From positions 1-15,778 of the forward strand of contig WQUP01000042.1 of NCBI GenBank assembly GCA_009782015.1: a stretch of 15,778 nucleotides of DNA. The letters are read 5' to 3'. A program made the translations under genes and the position numbers. The DNA is from Endomicrobiia bacterium (GTDB lineage Bacteria > Elusimicrobiota > Endomicrobiia > Endomicrobiales > Endomicrobiaceae). The notes beneath the pieces were generated by a model. That model did no database searches. It had not been told where the DNA came from and was given only the letters and a program-made list of their open reading frames with translations. Positions 13,332 to 15,778 of the stretch are shown piece by piece (the first letter of the stretch is position 1; each line of letters starts with the position of its first letter).

Positions 13332-14318
13332 ATGGTTAAGAAAAATGATCTCAATTTCAAAGTAAGCCTGATTATCACGGCGGGTTTTATTCTTTTGTGC
13401 GCAGCCGTATATGTTGTAACGAACGCGGGCTACTCAAAAGACGTGATACTGCAGAAGGCGAACGCCTTTTATTCCGACGAGCGTTACTTTATGTCGGCGA
13501 AATATTTTTCTAAAGCTTTGTCTCTCGGCGCATCCGGGCCTGAAATATACAGAAATTATGCGGCGGCTCTCTTAAGGCTCGGCAACTATGACGACGCCGT
13601 AAAGTACCTTTTGCTTTCCGCAGAAGGCGATCCTGCTAATTACGAGACCTATTACTCTTTGGGCAATGCGTACTACCAAAAGGCGCGCCTGACAAACAGC
13701 GCGGGAAAATTTGAACAAGCCGCTTCGTATCTCGAAAAAGCGGCCTCGCTGTCTCCCGAGACGGAAAAGACTTATCTTCTTATAGGAAACTGCTACAGAA
13801 GTTTTGGACAGCAGGAAAATGCGCGCGCGTGGTACAGAAGAGCTTTGCTTTCCGGAAATTTCAGCCAGGCCGGGTTTTACAATCTCATCGGTCACACTTT
13901 TAAGGAAGAAGGGCGGTTTAAGGAAGCGATAGACTATTATACGAGAGCGGTAACCGCAGACTATTCTTTTGTCGCCGCTTACTGCAATATCGGCGACATG
14001 TACGTGAAACTCAACGATTTCGGTTCGGCGCAGCTCTATTATGAAAAAGCAATATCGGTAAATCCGGATTTTGCCGCGCCGTACGTAAAAATAGGAATGC
14101 TGCTGGCCGAACAGAATAAGCACGACGAGGCGGTTCCCTGGTATCTTAAAGCCTTATCTAAAAATGCCGACGACGAAAAGGCAAACTATCTTCTCGGCAC
14201 GGCTTACAACGAGATGGGAAGAAAAAGCGATGCCGTCGAGTTTTTGAAAAAAGCCGCATACCTCGGCAGCGACGAAGCGGTTTATGAACTTAGAAACATG
14301 GGAGTGGATTTGAGATAA
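13332..14318 (+). CDS. Membrane-anchored TPR repeat protein
   Basis: This 328-residue protein has one N-terminal hydrophobic segment (about 11-30, VSLIITAGFILLCAAVYVV) that should anchor it in the inner membrane. There are then about seven or eight tetratricopeptide repeats filling the rest. Typical units are PEIYRNYAAALLRLGNYDDA, YNLIGHTFKEEGRFKEAIDYY and ANYLLGTAYNEMGRKSDAVEF. The repeats form a superhelix that holds protein partners. No enzyme domain is present. The ATG at 13332 fits the short basic stretch (VKKND) before the membrane segment; a weak AGAGAAG lies upstream. The partner is unknown. The small membrane protein downstream is a possible but unproven partner. Confidence 0.93.
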   Translation: MVKKNDLNFKVSLIITAGFILLCAAVYVVTNAGYSKDVILQKANAFYSDERYFMSAKYFSKALSLGASGPEIYRNYAAALLRLGNYDDAVKYLLLSAEGDPANYETYYSLGNAYYQKARLTNSAGKFEQAASYLEKAASLSPETEKTYLLIGNCYRSFGQQENARAWYRRALLSGNFSQAGFYNLIGHTFKEEGRFKEAIDYYTRAVTADYSFVAAYCNIGDMYVKLNDFGSAQLYYEKAISVNPDFAAPYVKIGMLLAEQNKHDEAVPWYLKALSKNADDEKANYLLGTAYNEMGRKSDAVEFLKKAAYLGSDEAVYELRNMGVDLR

Positions 14319-14320
14319 CG

Positions 14321-14494
14321 GAGATGCGGGGATGCAGAGAGGCAGAGATGCGAAGTAAACAAATAAAATACCCCGTCAGAAAACGGAGTTTACACTCGAG
14401 TGTCTAAATCGGGTGTTTTCTGCCACCCCTTTAAAAAAGGGGAATTAACGACTTTGCCGTTACCCCGCATCCCTGCCTCTCTGCATCCTTGCAT
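14321..14494. repeat. Inverted pair of octamer arrays with palindromic core
   Basis: The left array (14321-14352) is four octamers in perfect register (GAGATGCG, GGGATGCA and two more). The right array (14463-14494) is four octamers of reversed kind (CCCCGCAT, CCCTGCCT and two more). The core holds a 12-bp palindrome ACACTCGAGTGT (14392-14403) inside CAGAAAAC with GTTTTCTG (14377-14384, 14415-14422). It also holds a CCCCTTT-AAA-AAAGGGG hairpin (14426-14442). The element begins 3 nt after the TPR stop and ends about 20 nt before the next start. Confidence 0.93.
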
Positions 14495-14515
14495 CGCCGT
14501 TGTCCCGGAGGGACT

Positions 14516-14842
14516 GTGTTTTACAAAAAGAAATGGATTTTTTTAATTATTCTGTACGCGTTTTGTCTGGCGCTGTATCATTTTGTGAACAGACAGCTTA
14601 TGCTGACGGGCGTAATGGCCGGAACGCTTGCGGGTTCGCTTTTGCTGTTCGGGATTATAACCGCAGTTTGTTTTGCCGCCGCGCTTATTATTGCCGTCAT
14701 ATCAAAGTACAGTTATGCCGTATGGTGCGGGATATGCAAAGTTAAACCCAAGCCCATGCTTCCGAAGACTTTCTGGAGCATATTCACCGCGCTCTGTTAT
14801 TTCGCGGTATTTGTTGTTTTTTTTAAGATGATAGAGTATTGA
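14516..14842 (+). CDS. Small polytopic membrane protein of unknown function
   Basis: The 108-residue frame is read from a GTG at 14516 preceded by GGAGGG with a 4-nt gap; an alternative TTG at 14489 would translate part of the octamer repeat. After a basic start (FYKKK) there are three or four hydrophobic segments. These are WIFLIILYAFCLALYHFV, a long stretch from about 30 to 65 that could cross the membrane twice, and FWSIFTALCYFAVFVVFF near the end. The loop before the last segment is basic (KVKPKPMLPK). No family was recognised. The ribosome site and the regular membrane-protein composition make it very likely real. Confidence 0.75.
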   Translation: MFYKKKWIFLIILYAFCLALYHFVNRQLMLTGVMAGTLAGSLLLFGIITAVCFAAALIIAVISKYSYAVWCGICKVKPKPMLPKTFWSIFTALCYFAVFVVFFKMIEY

Positions 14843-15005
14843 AATAAGCCTTTATAATTTTTAGCCATTGCAGTTTAGCCGTGTCTTTTGCCGCATTTTG
14901 CACGTCTATGAGCGTGGGATTTTGGCGGATTATTCAAATCCGGTTGTCTGAGCAAAATACCTTTAAATCCGTTATCTCATTTTGCGAGTTCCGGATTTGC
15001 CGCGA
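14843..15005. other. Gap with nested inverted arms before the second dispersed repeat
   Basis: A nine-base pair of arms, CAAATCCGG (14935-14943) and CCGGATTTG (14991-14999), encloses GCAAAAT (14952-14958) and ATTTTGC (14979-14985), so the stretch could fold into a two-step stem. TATAAT at 14853-14858 is a possible -10 for the exonuclease gene without a convincing -35. An open frame runs through the gap in phase with the exonuclease, but it has no coding character. Confidence 0.5.
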
Positions 15006-15100
15006 AAATCATAGCGAATGTGCAACTAGCGGCGGCGTTTTTGCTTACTTTTGTCGCCGGACAAAAGTGAGGCGGAGGTTGGGAGGCGCAGCGCTCCCTA
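15006..15100. repeat. Dispersed hairpin repeat, copy 2
   Basis: This is the second copy of the element at 1-97. Its main stem pairs 15044-15055 with 15060-15071 (12 positions, one G-T pair, 4-nt loop). The inner part of the stem differs from copy 1 (TTTTGTC/GACAAAA here, TTTTTG/CAAAAA there), but pairing is kept. It ends 5 nt before the ATG of the exonuclease gene, and its GGGAGG runs lie 20 or more nt from that ATG. Confidence 0.85.
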
Positions 15101-15105
15101 AAAAA

Positions 15106-15714
15106 ATGGAAAAAGAACTATATGCAAAAACATTGAAAACGAGAGAGCCGGACGGGTTGGTTTTTCTTGATATTGAAACTTCGGGTTTGGATTGCGCCAA
15201 AGGCGCGAAGATAGTTGAGATAGCCATGCTTAAAATGTCCGAAGGCGTAGAAAGCAGGTTTGAAACGCTTGTAAATCCCGGGCAGCGCATACCCGAAGAG
15301 TGCTCAAAGATACATTCCATATACGACGATATGGTGAAAGACTGTCCTTCTTTTTCGCAGATAGCCAAAGACGTGCTCGACTTTATAGGGACAGGCACCG
15401 TCGTATGCCATAACGCAGCGTTTGATCTGACGTTCGTTCATAAGGAGCTTGCCGAAAGTGGAAGGCACACAAGCGGAATCTATTACGTCGATACTTTGAA
15501 GCTTGCAAGGCAGTATTTCTCTTTCAGCTCCAACGTCCTCGGAAATATTGCCGACGCGATAGGAGTCGAAGTGGAAGTGAAGCACAGGGCTATGGCGGAC
15601 GTCTTAACGATGTTTTCGGTAGCCAAATATCTGTTTGCCAATATGTTCAGAAAAGGAATAGACACGATTGAACCCTCTTTATTCGAATACCAAGCAGGTA
15701 TTGCCTGCAAATAA
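15106..15714 (+). CDS. DnaQ-like 3'-5' exonuclease (DEDDh)
   Basis: This 202-residue protein contains one complete exonuclease domain of the DnaQ/PolC epsilon type. ExoI is FLDIETSG with its acidic pair, ExoII is CHNAAFDLTFV and ExoIII is HRAMADVLTMF, giving the DEDDh set of metal and catalytic residues. The segments IPEECSKIHSI and VDTLKLARQYF are also standard for the family. It has no polymerase, helicase or GIY-YIG domain, so it may be a stand-alone proofreading or repair exonuclease, or the epsilon subunit itself. The ATG at 15106 was chosen because the codons before it belong to the dispersed repeat. No ordinary Shine-Dalgarno lies at normal distance, so the start or its mode of initiation is less certain than the function. 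Confidence 0.92.
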   Translation: MEKELYAKTLKTREPDGLVFLDIETSGLDCAKGAKIVEIAMLKMSEGVESRFETLVNPGQRIPEECSKIHSIYDDMVKDCPSFSQIAKDVLDFIGTGTVVCHNAAFDLTFVHKELAESGRHTSGIYYVDTLKLARQYFSFSSNVLGNIADAIGVEVEVKHRAMADVLTMFSVAKYLFANMFRKGIDTIEPSLFEYQAGIACK

Positions 15715-15723
15715 AATTCTGCC

Positions 15724-15778
15724 TCAGATTGCGGCGGCATTCAAAACCTTATCTTCTTCAAGGCTGTTTCCGTATGTA
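15724..15778 (-). CDS. Possible C-terminus of a leftward gene, cut by the window edge
   Basis: On the minus strand a frame enters from the right edge and reads TYGNSLEEDKVLNAAAI before a TGA at 15724-15726. The composition looks like a real protein end, and a convergent arrangement with the exonuclease (9 nt between stops) is sensible. Only 17 codons are visible, so the product cannot be named. Confidence 0.35.
   Translation of the reverse strand, partial: TYGNSLEEDKVLNAAAI

Noticed and set aside
13572..14123. 183-codon minus-strand frame opposite the TPR gene
   Set aside because: It is antisense to clear TPR repeats and lacks a start site or recognisable domain.
14426..14442. Intrinsic terminator
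   Set aside because: The CCCCTTT/AAAGGGG hairpin is followed by AATTAACG and not by a T-run on either strand.
14881..15105. Upstream part of the open frame leading into the exonuclease
   Set aside because: It runs through the dispersed repeat and inverted arms and has no domain character; the family-like sequence begins after the ATG at 15106.
15681..15700. Terminator for the exonuclease gene from the GCAGG/CCTGC stem
   Set aside because: The stem has only 5 bp, lies within the last codons, and no T-run follows.

Overview
This window is ordinary bacterial chromosome with about 45% GC by eye. It holds twelve complete protein genes, an in-frame intein, and the tail of one further gene at the right edge. 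Signal peptides, a bacterial-type UvrD/PcrA helicase and Shine-Dalgarno-preceded starts point to a bacterium, probably with a periplasm. The mix of standard housekeeping genes and repeat-rich gaps recalls uncultured groups such as Elusimicrobiota or Omnitrophota, but that placement is only a guess. No rRNA, tRNA, transposase, phage gene or CRISPR array was seen.

Layout. Positions 1-353 are non-coding, with a dispersed hairpin repeat at the edge and a promoter plus palindrome just before proB. proB (glutamate 5-kinase) overlaps by 4 nt a secreted MORN-like repeat protein; both read rightward. Two leftward genes follow: a nucleoside phosphorylase-like enzyme, then downstream of it a radical-SAM protein of the spore photoproduct lyase family. 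A 53-residue membrane protein reads rightward at 5222. A leftward UvrD/PcrA helicase fills 5563-8910. A run of six rightward genes then follows: nitroreductase, argS, an exported beta-CASP metallo-hydrolase, a membrane-anchored TPR protein, a small polytopic membrane protein and a DnaQ-like 3'-5' exonuclease. A leftward gene tail lies at the right edge.

The helicase carries a 358-residue intein that splits helicase motif III between VGDDDQ and SVYSWRGA. Inside the intein is a region with the residue pattern of a GIY-YIG nuclease, a rare partner for inteins, which mostly carry LAGLIDADG or HNH enzymes.

The most unusual content is between genes. Most gaps contain short degenerate tandem words with a period of exactly 7 or 8 nt. 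The word is different in each gap, and the arrays are usually paired as inverted copies around a core of small hairpins. The hairpins belong to a few families whose copies differ by compensatory base pairs. One array has run into a gene and now encodes the C-terminus of the radical-SAM protein. This combination of fixed period, changing word and inverted pairing is the best candidate here for an undescribed sequence system.

The genes do not form one pathway. They cover proline synthesis, arginyl-tRNA charging, DNA repair or replication (UvrD, exonuclease, possibly the photolyase-like protein) and envelope proteins of unknown role.
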